A stretch of DNA of 9,363 bases from Verrucomicrobiales bacterium (GTDB lineage: Bacteria > Verrucomicrobiota > Verrucomicrobiia > Verrucomicrobiales > DEV007). The position numbers were made by a program, and so were the translations under genes. Every line of letters starts with the position of its first letter. Position 1 is the stretch's first letter. Shown in pieces: positions 1-6,179 of this stretch. The stretch is taken from the NCBI GenBank assembly GCA_013003335.1, contig JABDJT010000176.1, positions 1 through 9,363 on the forward strand. Reading direction: 5' to 3'. The notes below the pieces were generated by a model. It had not been told where the DNA came from. It ran no database searches and saw only the letters and a list, made by a program, of their open reading frames with translations.

Positions 1-1
1 T

Positions 2-757
2 GGATACGGAGGCAGCGTGTTCCGGATTGAGGAACGAGTACTCGATCCTGTTTCGATTATCGAAGAGTTGGCCACACCGGTCACCGAATCGACCTTTCAA
101 ATCGATTGGGAAACCGATGCGCGTTGGGACGGCGATGCGATCCAGCTCGGGAAATCGGGGATCACGATCCGGGCGAAGCGATACATTTTTGCGGCAGGGA
201 AAGGCAATCCAAGCCTGCTCGAAGCGCGCGGGTTTTCCGCACCCGCGATGCAGACCAGGCCGCTTCACCAGGTGGTGATCCGCAAATCGGGCCTGCCGGA
301 TTTTTTCTCTGTCTGCATCGGCTCCACCCCGAAACCGCCCATCGTATCGACGACCCACATCGATGCGGAAGGCCGGACCGTTTGGTACATCGGTGGGGAT
401 TTGGCCGAGGCCGATGGCGTGGCCCGCACCGAAGCAGAGCAAATCCAAACCGCGCAAAACTGGTTCGCCAAACACATGAGTTGGATCGATTTCTCCGGCG
501 CGGAGTGGGACACGATCCGGATCGATCGCGCCGAACCGAAAACCGAATCCGGAGCCCGCCCCCCCGGGGCGTTCTGTGAAAAAGTCGGAGAAAACGTGAT
601 CGCCGGCTGGCCGACCAAGCTTGCCCTGGCTCCAAATTTTGCCGATCAGGTGCTGGCGATTTTGAAAGCTGATGGGATTTCACCCGACGCAGCTGAGGAA
701 GATCTCTCAAAAATCGCGCTGCCAAGACCGGCCATCGGAAAACCGCCGTGGGCGTAA
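2..757 (+). CDS. FAD-dependent oxidoreductase (DAO superfamily), C-terminal part; 5' end outside window
   Basis: The reading frame is open from the first complete codon to TAA at 755-757, giving 251 visible residues. The GTG at 17-19 is probably an internal Val, because the frame continues upstream and the N-terminal Rossmann dinucleotide-binding motif (GxGxxG) is not visible. Seen: a strand followed by a glycine turn, FAAGKGN (about residues 63-69 of the visible part), as in the second FAD-contacting segment of D-amino-acid-oxidase/glycerol-3-phosphate-dehydrogenase-like flavoproteins; a central substrate-domain segment around WYIGGDLAEADG (about 128-139); and a C-terminal NVIAGWPTKLALAP segment (about 198-211) resembling the part of these enzymes that closes over the flavin. 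Family knowledge: such enzymes oxidise an amine or hydroxy acid using bound FAD. The substrate cannot be told from this fragment. It converges on the next gene across a 35-bp gap. The superfamily is fairly sure; the exact subfamily is not. Confidence 0.72.
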   Translation, partial: GYGGSVFRIEERVLDPVSIIEELATPVTESTFQIDWETDARWDGDAIQLGKSGITIRAKRYIFAAGKGNPSLLEARGFSAPAMQTRPLHQVVIRKSGLPDFFSVCIGSTPKPPIVSTTHIDAEGRTVWYIGGDLAEADGVARTEAEQIQTAQNWFAKHMSWIDFSGAEWDTIRIDRAEPKTESGARPPGAFCEKVGENVIAGWPTKLALAPNFADQVLAILKADGISPDAAEEDLSKIALPRPAIGKPPWA

Positions 758-782
758 ACACGAATGAATCGGGTTGGTTTGG

Positions 783-807
783 CGAATCAAGCCTATTGAT
801 TCGTTTT
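783..807 (+). terminator. Candidate intrinsic terminator of the oxidoreductase gene
   Basis: Perfect 8-bp arms CGAATCAA (783-790) and TTGATTCG (796-803) enclose a 5-nt loop, and TTTT follows (804-807). It lies 25 bp after the stop of the plus-strand gene. It overlaps the last codons of the convergent minus-strand gene, whose TAG occupies 793-795. The stem is AT-rich and the T-run short, so termination may be weak. Confidence 0.5.
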
Positions 808-1914
808 CCAGTATTCTCCGATCGCCTTTGCATACAGTCGGTGCTCCTGTTCCTGGACCCGGGCCTGCAGCGAATGTTCATCATCCCCTTCCAAAATCGG
901 CACCGTCGCCTGCACCAGAATTTTTCCGCCATCGATGGTGGAGTCGACGAGGTGGATGGTCGTGCCCGTTTCCGTTTCGCCCGCACCGAGAGCCTGCCGC
1001 GCCGCATTCAGCCCCGGAAATTTGGGGAGCAGGGAAGGATGCACATTTAAAATCCGCGCAGGAAAAGAAGACAACAGAGGCTCGCGAATCACGCGCATGA
1101 ACCCGGCCAGAATCACCAGATCGACTCGATGCGCCTCCAGCCGGTCGACGATTTCTTTCAAAGCCGCGTCGGTGAGCCGCCCGCGTTTCTGCGTGCCGGG
1201 ATCGATGTGCAGAGCGGGCAGGTTTTTCTCCTTCGCGATTTGCAGAACACCGGAGTCATCCACATCGGACAGCACGACCGCGACTTCCGCATCGAGCATG
1301 CCGGATTCGACCGCGTCGATCAGGGCGCGGACATTTGAGCCGGTCCCCGATCCCAGCAGCGCGAGCCGGGGACCGCGTTTCGATTCGCCTTTCTCCTCCT
1401 CAGCTTCGAGTTGTTTTAAAGTCGCGCTGGTTGATTTTCCTTCTACGAGAGAAAGAATCCGGATCTCGGTGCCGAGCCGCTCCATCAACTCCCTTTCTTC
1501 ATCGATCAGGCTCGCTGCCGTGTAATCGCCGCCCTTCGTGTAAATGTGAGGGCGAATCGCTTCGATCACGCCAGTGGCCCGTTTTTCGCCGAACACGACG
1601 ACGCGATCGACGCATTCCAGCGAGCACAAAATCTCAGCTCGATCCGCTTCCGGATGCACCGGCCGTCCCGGCCCTTTCAGCTCGCGAACCGATTCATCGC
1701 CGTTGATCGCCACGACCAGCGCATCGCCCAGCGCCCGTGCTTCGCGAAGATACCGCACGTGCCCGACATGGAGCAAATCGAACACGCCGTTCGTCAAGAC
1801 GAGCCGTTTTCCCGCAGCATCGAGTTCGCCCCGCCAGGCGACGATTTCGTCGAGGTTGGAGATAAAATTGGAATCGGACACGGGAAAGGATAAGACACAC
1901 TTTCCCCTTTTCAC
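793..1914 (-). CDS. purN: Fusion protein: RfaE2/HldE-type nucleotidyltransferase + phosphoribosylglycinamide formyltransferase (PurN)
   Basis: One uninterrupted 373-residue frame carries two enzymes. Residues about 20-166 are a cytidylyltransferase-fold domain like RfaE2 (the C-terminal part of HldE), which adenylylates D-glycero-beta-D-manno-heptose 1-phosphate for LPS heptose. Seen: TNGVFDLLHVGH (41-52) with the HxGH signature (H49, G51, H52), YTKGGDY (125-131) and a late ST motif (161-164). A charged Glu/Lys linker (about 167-182) leads to PurN (183-373), which transfers formyl from 10-formyl-THF to GAR in purine synthesis. Seen there: phosphate-binding GSGTGSN (188-194) and the catalytic triad N290, H292 (ILNVHPSLLPKFPG) and D328 (STIDGGKIL), with His-to-Asp spacing of 36 as in E. 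coli PurN (H108, D144). The start is uncertain: GTG 1914 or GTG 1881 (residue 12), neither with a clear ribosome binding site; the domain match begins after both. No HldE kinase domain is fused or adjacent. The domain calls are strong; the exact sugar substrate of the first domain is inferred. Confidence 0.9.
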   Translation of the reverse strand: MKRGKCVLSFPVSDSNFISNLDEIVAWRGELDAAGKRLVLTNGVFDLLHVGHVRYLREARALGDALVVAINGDESVRELKGPGRPVHPEADRAEILCSLECVDRVVVFGEKRATGVIEAIRPHIYTKGGDYTAASLIDEERELMERLGTEIRILSLVEGKSTSATLKQLEAEEEKGESKRGPRLALLGSGTGSNVRALIDAVESGMLDAEVAVVLSDVDDSGVLQIAKEKNLPALHIDPGTQKRGRLTDAALKEIVDRLEAHRVDLVILAGFMRVIREPLLSSFPARILNVHPSLLPKFPGLNAARQALGAGETETGTTIHLVDSTIDGGKILVQATVPILEGDDEHSLQARVQEQEHRLYAKAIGEYWKTNQ

Positions 1915-1950
1915 CCCCGACTTTTCGCGTGAATCTAACGACTACAAATC

Positions 1951-3048
1951 ATGCAAGACCCACGCTACGCCCAACTCGCCCGCCAGCTCGTTCGTTACTC
2001 GACTTCCACGAAGAAGGGGGACAACGTGCTGATCGATCTCTACGACGTGCCGGAGGAAATGGGAATCGCGCTGATCCGCGAGGTTCGGGCCGTGAAAGCC
2101 ACGCCGTTCATCAATCTAAATCAGGCGAAAATTTCGCGTGAGCTCGGAATTTCGGCGGACGAAGAGCAATACAAAACGATCGCGAAACACGCTCTGGCAC
2201 AGATGAAATCGATGGATGCATACATCGCGATTCGCGGCAGCCACAATGTGAATGAGCTGTCCGACGTGCCTGCGAAAAATATGCAGATGATCGCCTCGAA
2301 AATGCGGCCGGTACTGAATCATCGAGTCAACAAAACCCGCTGGTGTGTGCTGCGCTGGCCTCACCCTGCCATGGCGCAGAGCGCGAACATGTCGACCGAG
2401 GCATTCGAGGATTTTTACTTCAAGGTCTGCCTGCTCGATTATAACGCGCTGAAAAAAGGCATGTCGGCTCTCGAGAAATTGATGAACAAAACCGACCAGG
2501 TCCACCTCAAGGGCAAAGGCACCGACCTGAAATTTTCCATTAAGGACATTCCCGCGATCGCCTGCGGCGGCACCCACAACATCCCCGACGGCGAATGCTT
2601 CACGGCCCCGGTCAAAGATTCCGTGGAAGGCGTCATCACCTACAACGCGCCGTCGATTTACCAGGGCATCGCATTCGACAACGTCTGCCTCGAATTTGAA
2701 AAAGGAAAAATCGTGAAGGCCACGGCGAACAATACCAAGGCCATCAACAAGATCCTCGATACCGATGCCGGCGCCCGTTACGTCGGAGAATTCGCCATCG
2801 GGTTCAACCCGGAGATCAAGCACCCCATGCGCGATATTCTCTTCGATGAAAAAATCGCCGGCAGCTTCCATTTCACCCCCGGCCAGGCCTACGAAGTAGC
2901 CGACAACGGCAACCGGAGTGCGGTCCACTGGGATCTCGTCAACATCCAACGACCCGATTACGGCGGCGGCGAGATCTGGTTCGACGGCAAGCTAATCCGC
3001 AAGAACGGCAAGTTCGTTGTGAAAAGCCTCGAATCGCTCAACTACTGA
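1951..3048 (+). CDS. M29-family metallo-aminopeptidase
   Basis: This 365-residue protein fits peptidase family M29 (thermophilic aminopeptidase/AmpS/PepS type), cytoplasmic dizinc or dicobalt exopeptidases that remove N-terminal residues from peptides. The family's metal and catalytic residues appear in order: E215 in NIPDGECFTAP (211-220), E280 in YVGEFAIGFN (277-286), H307 and Y314 in FHFTPGQAYEV (306-316), and H326 and D328 in SAVHWDLV (323-330). The N-terminal half (about 1-200) corresponds to the less conserved domain of this family. There is no signal peptide or membrane segment, as expected. It is slightly shorter than the roughly 400 residues common in the family. The ATG at 1951 is the first in frame and lies 36 bp from the divergent fusion gene; no Shine-Dalgarno is visible. 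It probably heads a plus-strand unit with crcB (25-bp gap) and the lipoprotein. Its peptide substrate preference cannot be read from sequence. Confidence 0.87.
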   Translation: MQDPRYAQLARQLVRYSTSTKKGDNVLIDLYDVPEEMGIALIREVRAVKATPFINLNQAKISRELGISADEEQYKTIAKHALAQMKSMDAYIAIRGSHNVNELSDVPAKNMQMIASKMRPVLNHRVNKTRWCVLRWPHPAMAQSANMSTEAFEDFYFKVCLLDYNALKKGMSALEKLMNKTDQVHLKGKGTDLKFSIKDIPAIACGGTHNIPDGECFTAPVKDSVEGVITYNAPSIYQGIAFDNVCLEFEKGKIVKATANNTKAINKILDTDAGARYVGEFAIGFNPEIKHPMRDILFDEKIAGSFHFTPGQAYEVADNGNRSAVHWDLVNIQRPDYGGGEIWFDGKLIRKNGKFVVKSLESLNY

Positions 3049-3073
3049 TTCCTTCCACTGACCCGAGCAAAAA

Positions 3074-3478
3074 ATGAAAGCGATCCTGCTCGTCGCGCTT
3101 GGCGGATCGCTCGGCGCGATTTCCCGCTGGCTGCTGGCCGGCTGGATCGATCGTGCCTCCGGAGTTGGCAAAACCGTTGCCTTTCCGTGGGGAATTTTCG
3201 CCGCCAACGTGATCGGCTGCCTCATCATCGGCATTCTCTACGGCGTCGCCGAAGCGCGCGGGATGTTTTCCGAAATGACCCGCCTGCTCGTCTTCACCGG
3301 GTTTCTCGGCAGCTTCACAACCTTCTCCACATTCGGCTGGAACACCTTCGAGCTTTTCAAATCCGGTCAGCCCGGTACTGCCTTTGCCAACGTGCTAGCC
3401 AGCGTGATCGCCGGTTTGCTGGCTGTCTGGATCGGTTATTCGGCAGCGGCACGGCTTAGTTTCGGGACTGAATCGTAG
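3074..3478 (+). CDS. crcB: Fluoride ion channel CrcB/Fluc
   Basis: This 134-residue, very hydrophobic protein matches CrcB/Fluc, a small inner-membrane channel that exports fluoride as an antiparallel dimer. Seen: the N-terminal GGSLGAISRW motif (10-19), the conserved Asn of the second helix in FAANVIGC (N45), and the signature GFLGSFTTFSTFGWNTF (76-92) containing the phenylalanines and polar residues that line the fluoride path and the break region of helix 3. Four membrane helices can be placed at roughly 3-24, 38-60, 69-92 and 101-123. The length is typical. It starts 25 bp after the M29 gene and is likely cotranscribed with it; the gap is too short for a separate fluoride riboswitch. One copy is present, which suggests a homodimer rather than the paired-gene heterodimer form. 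ATG 3074 follows an A-rich stretch with no clear Shine-Dalgarno. Confidence 0.95.
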   Translation: MKAILLVALGGSLGAISRWLLAGWIDRASGVGKTVAFPWGIFAANVIGCLIIGILYGVAEARGMFSEMTRLLVFTGFLGSFTTFSTFGWNTFELFKSGQPGTAFANVLASVIAGLLAVWIGYSAAARLSFGTES

Positions 3479-3542
3479 CATTACAAATTTGCCAAGTGAT
3501 TGGAATTGGCGCACGATGAAAGCCGTTCTAATCTGCAAATCT

Positions 3543-4427
3543 ATGAAAACTGCTGTTCGTTTACTAACCCTTGCTATTGGCGCGCTGTTTCTCAGTTCGT
3601 GCATTCAACATTCCACCGTCGTCCGCGTGCGGAAAGACGGAAGCGGCGAGATTTTCGCCCGGTATTATTTTTCACCCACTCTCATGGGCATGATGGGCGG
3701 ACTGGCTGCCGGTCTCGGTGATCCCAATGCGGCTCCGGCCGAAGTTCCCGATCCGAGCAAGCCGAATCTCGAAGATCTGAAATCCGAAGCCGCTGCCTAC
3801 GGAGAGGGCGTCCGCTACGTCCGCCATGAAACCGGAAAAAACAAGGACCAGTGGGATGGCTACACAGTGGTTTACGAGTTTGACGACATTAATAAAGTGG
3901 AGCTGAACAGCGACGCAGCGATGCAGAAATTCGAGAACATGGGCGGTGATGCTGCAGCTGAGGCCGTGGCCGAAGCGGAAGCCGCGCAGGAGGAAGCCGG
4001 AGCCGAATCCGGAAAAGTTTCCTTCGAAATGGCTGATGGCGTTTTGAAAATCAAAACCAACATGGGTTCCGCTGGCATGGGTGATTTCCAGGATCAGGGC
4101 GGAGATCAGCTTCCGCCCGGAACCAAGCCGTCGCAGATGATGGCCGGCATGGCGGGTATGTTCCAGGGAATGCGGATGGGCTATTACATCCGCATCGACG
4201 GGGGCATCGCTGAAACCAATGCGACCCACGTTGCGGATGCCAATCTCATCACGATGAGCGATATCGATTTCGTGAAAATGATCACGGATCCCGACTTTGC
4301 TGCATTCGTTGATGAGGCAGCCGAGAACCCCGATTCTGTTACCGAGGAAAGCACCAAGGCTGTGATGGAAAAAATCGAAGGCGCGCGTGTTGAGATGCAG
4401 GAAGAAGTGACCGTGAAATTCAACTGA
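3543..4427 (+). CDS. Putative outer-membrane or periplasmic lipoprotein, function unknown
   Basis: I chose ATG 3543 because it gives a textbook lipoprotein signal: a short basic start (K2, R6), hydrophobic residues 7-17 and lipobox LSSC with C20 as the lipidated residue. An in-frame ATG at 3516 and a TTG at 3489 only prepend polar residues and look less likely. The 294-residue product has three parts: a beta-like N-terminal segment after the Cys (VVRVRKDGSGEIFARYYF, 26-43); a low-complexity Ala/Glu region (about 136-157); and a C-terminal region with the Met-rich MMAGMAGMFQGMRMG (199-213) followed by YYIRIDGGIAETNATHV (214-230) and NLITMSDIDFVKM (234-246). The DGSG segment and the IAETNA...NLITMSDIDF pattern recall beta-rich lipoproteins of the LppM/DUF3153 kind, but this is weak resemblance, not a family call. 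It follows crcB by 64 bp and ends the unit before a strong terminator. No catalytic motif is seen. Confidence 0.8.
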   Translation: MKTAVRLLTLAIGALFLSSCIQHSTVVRVRKDGSGEIFARYYFSPTLMGMMGGLAAGLGDPNAAPAEVPDPSKPNLEDLKSEAAAYGEGVRYVRHETGKNKDQWDGYTVVYEFDDINKVELNSDAAMQKFENMGGDAAAEAVAEAEAAQEEAGAESGKVSFEMADGVLKIKTNMGSAGMGDFQDQGGDQLPPGTKPSQMMAGMAGMFQGMRMGYYIRIDGGIAETNATHVADANLITMSDIDFVKMITDPDFAAFVDEAAENPDSVTEESTKAVMEKIEGARVEMQEEVTVKFN

Positions 4428-4454
4428 TTCGCGGATTCTGAAACTTTATCCAAG

Positions 4455-4484
4455 CGCCCGGCCGGAAACGGTCGGGCGTTTTTT
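4455..4484 (+). terminator. Rho-independent terminator after the lipoprotein gene
   Basis: A 10-bp GC-rich stem (4455-4464 with 4469-4478, one G-T wobble) is capped by a GAAA tetraloop and followed at once by six T (4479-4484). It starts 28 bp after the lipoprotein stop codon. This closes the M29-crcB-lipoprotein transcription unit. Confidence 0.92.
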
Positions 4485-4521
4485 GTGCCCGGCGGGAAAA
4501 CGATGAACAGGATCTGTTTGC

Positions 4522-4541
4522 CGAACCAACCTGTTGGTTCG
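4522..4541. repeat. Perfect inverted repeat in the convergent intergenic region
   Basis: CGAACCAAC (4522-4530) and GTTGGTTCG (4533-4541) are perfect complements separated by CT, so a transcript could fold a hairpin with 8 bp and a CCTG loop. Neither strand has a T-run after it, so it is not a canonical terminator. It could help end or stabilise the mRNA of the minus-strand DUF1501 gene, or be a protein-binding dyad. Confidence 0.5.
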
Positions 4542-4556
4542 TTCGAAGGTTAAAAT

Positions 4557-4632
4557 ACTTCGGAGGCAAAGCGAGCTTGCTCGCGGATTGAGCACGCGAG
4601 GAACGCGCAGCGCAGGGCGTCTCATCCGAAGT
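4557..4632. repeat. Compact structured intergenic element (REP-like candidate)
   Basis: ACTTCGGA (4557-4564) and TCCGAAGT (4625-4632) are perfect 8-bp inverted ends around a very GC-rich core. The core contains further palindromes: GCGAG-CTTG-CTCGC (4571-4584), CTCGCG (4580-4585) able to pair instead with CGCGAG (4595-4600), and GCGC-A-GCGC (4605-4613). It ends 6 bp before the DUF1501 stop codon. Read on the minus strand, the closing arm is followed by ATTTTAA, so it could also act in 3'-end formation of that gene. Defined ends plus internal dyads resemble small dispersed palindromic elements; whether it recurs in the genome cannot be seen from one copy. Confidence 0.45.
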
Positions 4633-4638
4633 TCAATT

Positions 4639-6048
4639 TCAAACCAGCACTTCTTTGACAACGCGGCCGTAAACGTCCGTCAGGCGGAAGTCGCGACCGG
4701 CATAGCGATAGGTCAGTTGCTCGTGATCGAGCCCGAGCTGGTGCAAAACCGTCGCGTGCAAATCGTGCATGTGGACTTTGCCGGTGACAGCCTCGGCGCC
4801 GAATTCATCGGTCTGGCCGTATTTGAAGCCGGGCTTGAATCCGCCGCCGGCCATCCAGACGGTGAATCCGCGCGGGTTGTGATCCCGGCCGTCCTTGCCC
4901 TGCGAGTAGGGCGTTCGTCCAAATTCGCCGCCCCACCAGACGATGGTGTCTTCCAGCAATCCTCGCGCTTTTAAATCTGCGAGCAGCCCGGCCACCGGTT
5001 TGTCCGTGGCCTTCGCGTGGTCAGCATGTTTCGGCAAATTGCTGTGCTGATCCCACATAGGCGTCGCTTTGTTGTCGGAGTAGTTGACCTGGATGTAGCG
5101 CACCCCGGATTCCGCGAATCGCCGCGCCAGCAGGCACTGGCGGCCATAGTTGTCGGTCTCTTTTTCCCCGATTCCGTACAGTTTCAGCGTTTCGGGCGAT
5201 TCGCTGGAAATGTCGAGGACGTCCGGCGCAGAAGACTGCATCCGGTAAGCAAGTTCGAAAGAATTGATGACCGCGTCGAGATTGGAATCGTTTTCGGCCC
5301 GGTTTTTTGCAATTTGGGAGTGGTTCAGCTTCTGCAGGAAATCGAACTGCTTTCGCTGTTCCTCCGGCGTGAGCATAGAGTTGGAGAGATGCTCGATTGT
5401 CGCTTTTTCAGCCGGGAAACCAGCCCGGCCGATGACCGTTCCCTGGTAATCGGCGGGCAAAAACGCGTTGCCGTAATTTCGGGGGCCGCCCTTCGTTGGC
5501 GGCGCTGAAAGAGAGATGAAGCCCGGCAGATTTTCGTTTTCAGTCCCCAGCCCGTACATGATCCATGACCCCATGGAAGGCCGAATCAAATTCGTGGCGC
5601 CAGTGTGCAGGAACAGGGTGCTCGGCCCATGCGCGACGCCCTCGGTTTGCATCCCATGGAGAAAACAGATGTCGTCGACATGCTTCGCGATGTTCGGGAA
5701 CAGCGAGGAAACCGGAAAGCCGGTCTCGCCGTAGTTCTGAAACTCCCACGGCGAACCGTAGAGCGTCATGTCCTGGTGTTTGCCGGTTCGCGGGTAGAAA
5801 AATTTCAGTTTTTCACCACTCCGTTTTTGCAGAGCTTCTTTCGGTTCAAAGGAATCGACCTGACTGGGTCCGCCCTGCATGAACAGGAAAATTACCCGTT
5901 TCGCGCGGGGGATCAGGGGCGGGTTTTTCGAGGCGAGCGGATTCGCCGCACCTTTCACCATTCCTGCGAGCGCGAGGGAACCAAAGCCGCAGGCTGCCTG
6001 ACCGAGCCACTTCCGGCGATGCATTGGCGATGTGGGAAATCCATCCAT
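4639..6048 (-). CDS. DUF1501 family secreted protein with twin-arginine-like leader
   Basis: This 469-residue protein matches DUF1501, an alkaline-phosphatase/sulfatase-superfamily-like family expanded in Planctomycetes and Verrucomicrobia; the catalytic activity is not established. Seen: a leader MHRRKWLGQAACGFGSLALAG (residues 9-29, RR at 11-12) suggesting Tat export; VIFLFMQGGPSQVDSFEPK (52-70), the characteristic N-terminal core; WDQHSNLPKH (332-341); VWWGGEFGRTPYSQ (370-383); GRDHNPRGFTVWMAGGG (387-403); and the C-terminal HDLHATVLHQLGLDH (428-442) ending in RDFRLTDVYG. The His/Asp-rich motifs sit where alkaline-phosphatase-fold enzymes hold metals. Start ATG 6048 is preceded by no clear Shine-Dalgarno; Met9 (codon 6022-6024) is an alternative that places the RR motif right at the N-terminus. 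In these phyla the gene is commonly next to a DUF1549/DUF1553 (planctomycete cytochrome) gene, but here it is flanked by a divergent SDR and a convergent lipoprotein. Confidence 0.88.
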   Translation of the reverse strand: MDGFPTSPMHRRKWLGQAACGFGSLALAGMVKGAANPLASKNPPLIPRAKRVIFLFMQGGPSQVDSFEPKEALQKRSGEKLKFFYPRTGKHQDMTLYGSPWEFQNYGETGFPVSSLFPNIAKHVDDICFLHGMQTEGVAHGPSTLFLHTGATNLIRPSMGSWIMYGLGTENENLPGFISLSAPPTKGGPRNYGNAFLPADYQGTVIGRAGFPAEKATIEHLSNSMLTPEEQRKQFDFLQKLNHSQIAKNRAENDSNLDAVINSFELAYRMQSSAPDVLDISSESPETLKLYGIGEKETDNYGRQCLLARRFAESGVRYIQVNYSDNKATPMWDQHSNLPKHADHAKATDKPVAGLLADLKARGLLEDTIVWWGGEFGRTPYSQGKDGRDHNPRGFTVWMAGGGFKPGFKYGQTDEFGAEAVTGKVHMHDLHATVLHQLGLDHEQLTYRYAGRDFRLTDVYGRVVKEVLV

Positions 6049-6069
6049 GAGAGATAAAACCTAATTGGA

Positions 6070-6079
6070 GAACCGGTTC
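6070..6079. promoter_or_regulatory. Perfect palindrome in the DUF1501/SDR divergent promoter region
   Basis: GAACCGGTTC is a perfect 10-bp palindrome, flanked by imperfectly symmetric TTGGA (6065-6069) and TCCAA (6082-6086). It lies 22-31 bp upstream of the DUF1501 start and about 100 bp upstream of the SDR start. That position would suit a dimeric regulator, but a 10-bp palindrome can arise by chance. No convincing -35/-10 pair could be placed for either gene. Confidence 0.25.
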
Positions 6080-6116
6080 AATCCAAGTTGAAACCCGCGG
6101 CGTGTCTGCGTGCCTC

Positions 6117-6138
6117 AATTGCTTCCCCGGAAGCGATT
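6117..6138 (+). other. Hairpin in the 5' leader region of the SDR gene
   Basis: AATTGCTTC (6117-6125) pairs with GAAGCGATT (6130-6138), one G-T wobble, around a CCCG loop. It lies 42 bp before the SDR start codon and has no T-run, so it is not a terminator. It would be in the leader RNA if transcription starts upstream of it. Confidence 0.3.
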
Positions 6139-6165
6139 TGGGCATTGCCAAGGCTCCAATTTTCG

Positions 6166-6170
6166 AGAGG
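6166..6170 (+). promoter_or_regulatory. Ribosome binding site that decides the SDR start
   Basis: AGAGG lies 9 nt before ATG 6180. It supports this start over the in-frame GTG at 6102, which has no such site and would add 26 residues before the Rossmann fold that no SDR needs. Confidence 0.6.
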
Positions 6171-6179
6171 ATCCGAATT

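Noticed and set aside
17..19. GTG as the start of the oxidoreductase
   Set aside because: The frame is open to the window edge and the FAD-binding N-terminus is missing, so the gene very likely begins upstream.
162..1007. Long open frame of 281 codons on the minus strand spanning the oxidoreductase and the fusion-gene end
   Set aside because: Arg/Ser/Pro-rich composition with no recognisable motif; it lies opposite one real gene and overlaps another. It is a shadow of GC-rich codon bias.
1915..1950. Divergent sigma70 promoters between the fusion gene and the M29 gene
   Set aside because: The 36-bp gap shows no convincing -35/-10 pair in either direction; any promoter must extend into coding sequence and cannot be placed by eye.
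2116..2949. 277-codon minus-strand open frame inside the M29 gene
   Set aside because: Antisense to a gene with all metal ligands in place; no domain-like pattern.
3049..3073. Fluoride riboswitch before crcB
   Set aside because: The gap is only 25 bp, too short for the fluoride aptamer, and shows no pseudoknot-like pairing.
4428..4638. tRNA, small RNA gene or CRISPR repeat in the largest intergenic gap
   Set aside because: No cloverleaf with a T-loop consensus and no regularly spaced direct repeats; only a terminator and inverted repeats.
4446..4661. 71-codon minus-strand open frame across the terminator and structured element
   Set aside because: It runs through the terminator stem and the 76-nt palindromic element and overlaps the end of DUF1501. 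Structured non-coding DNA is the better explanation.
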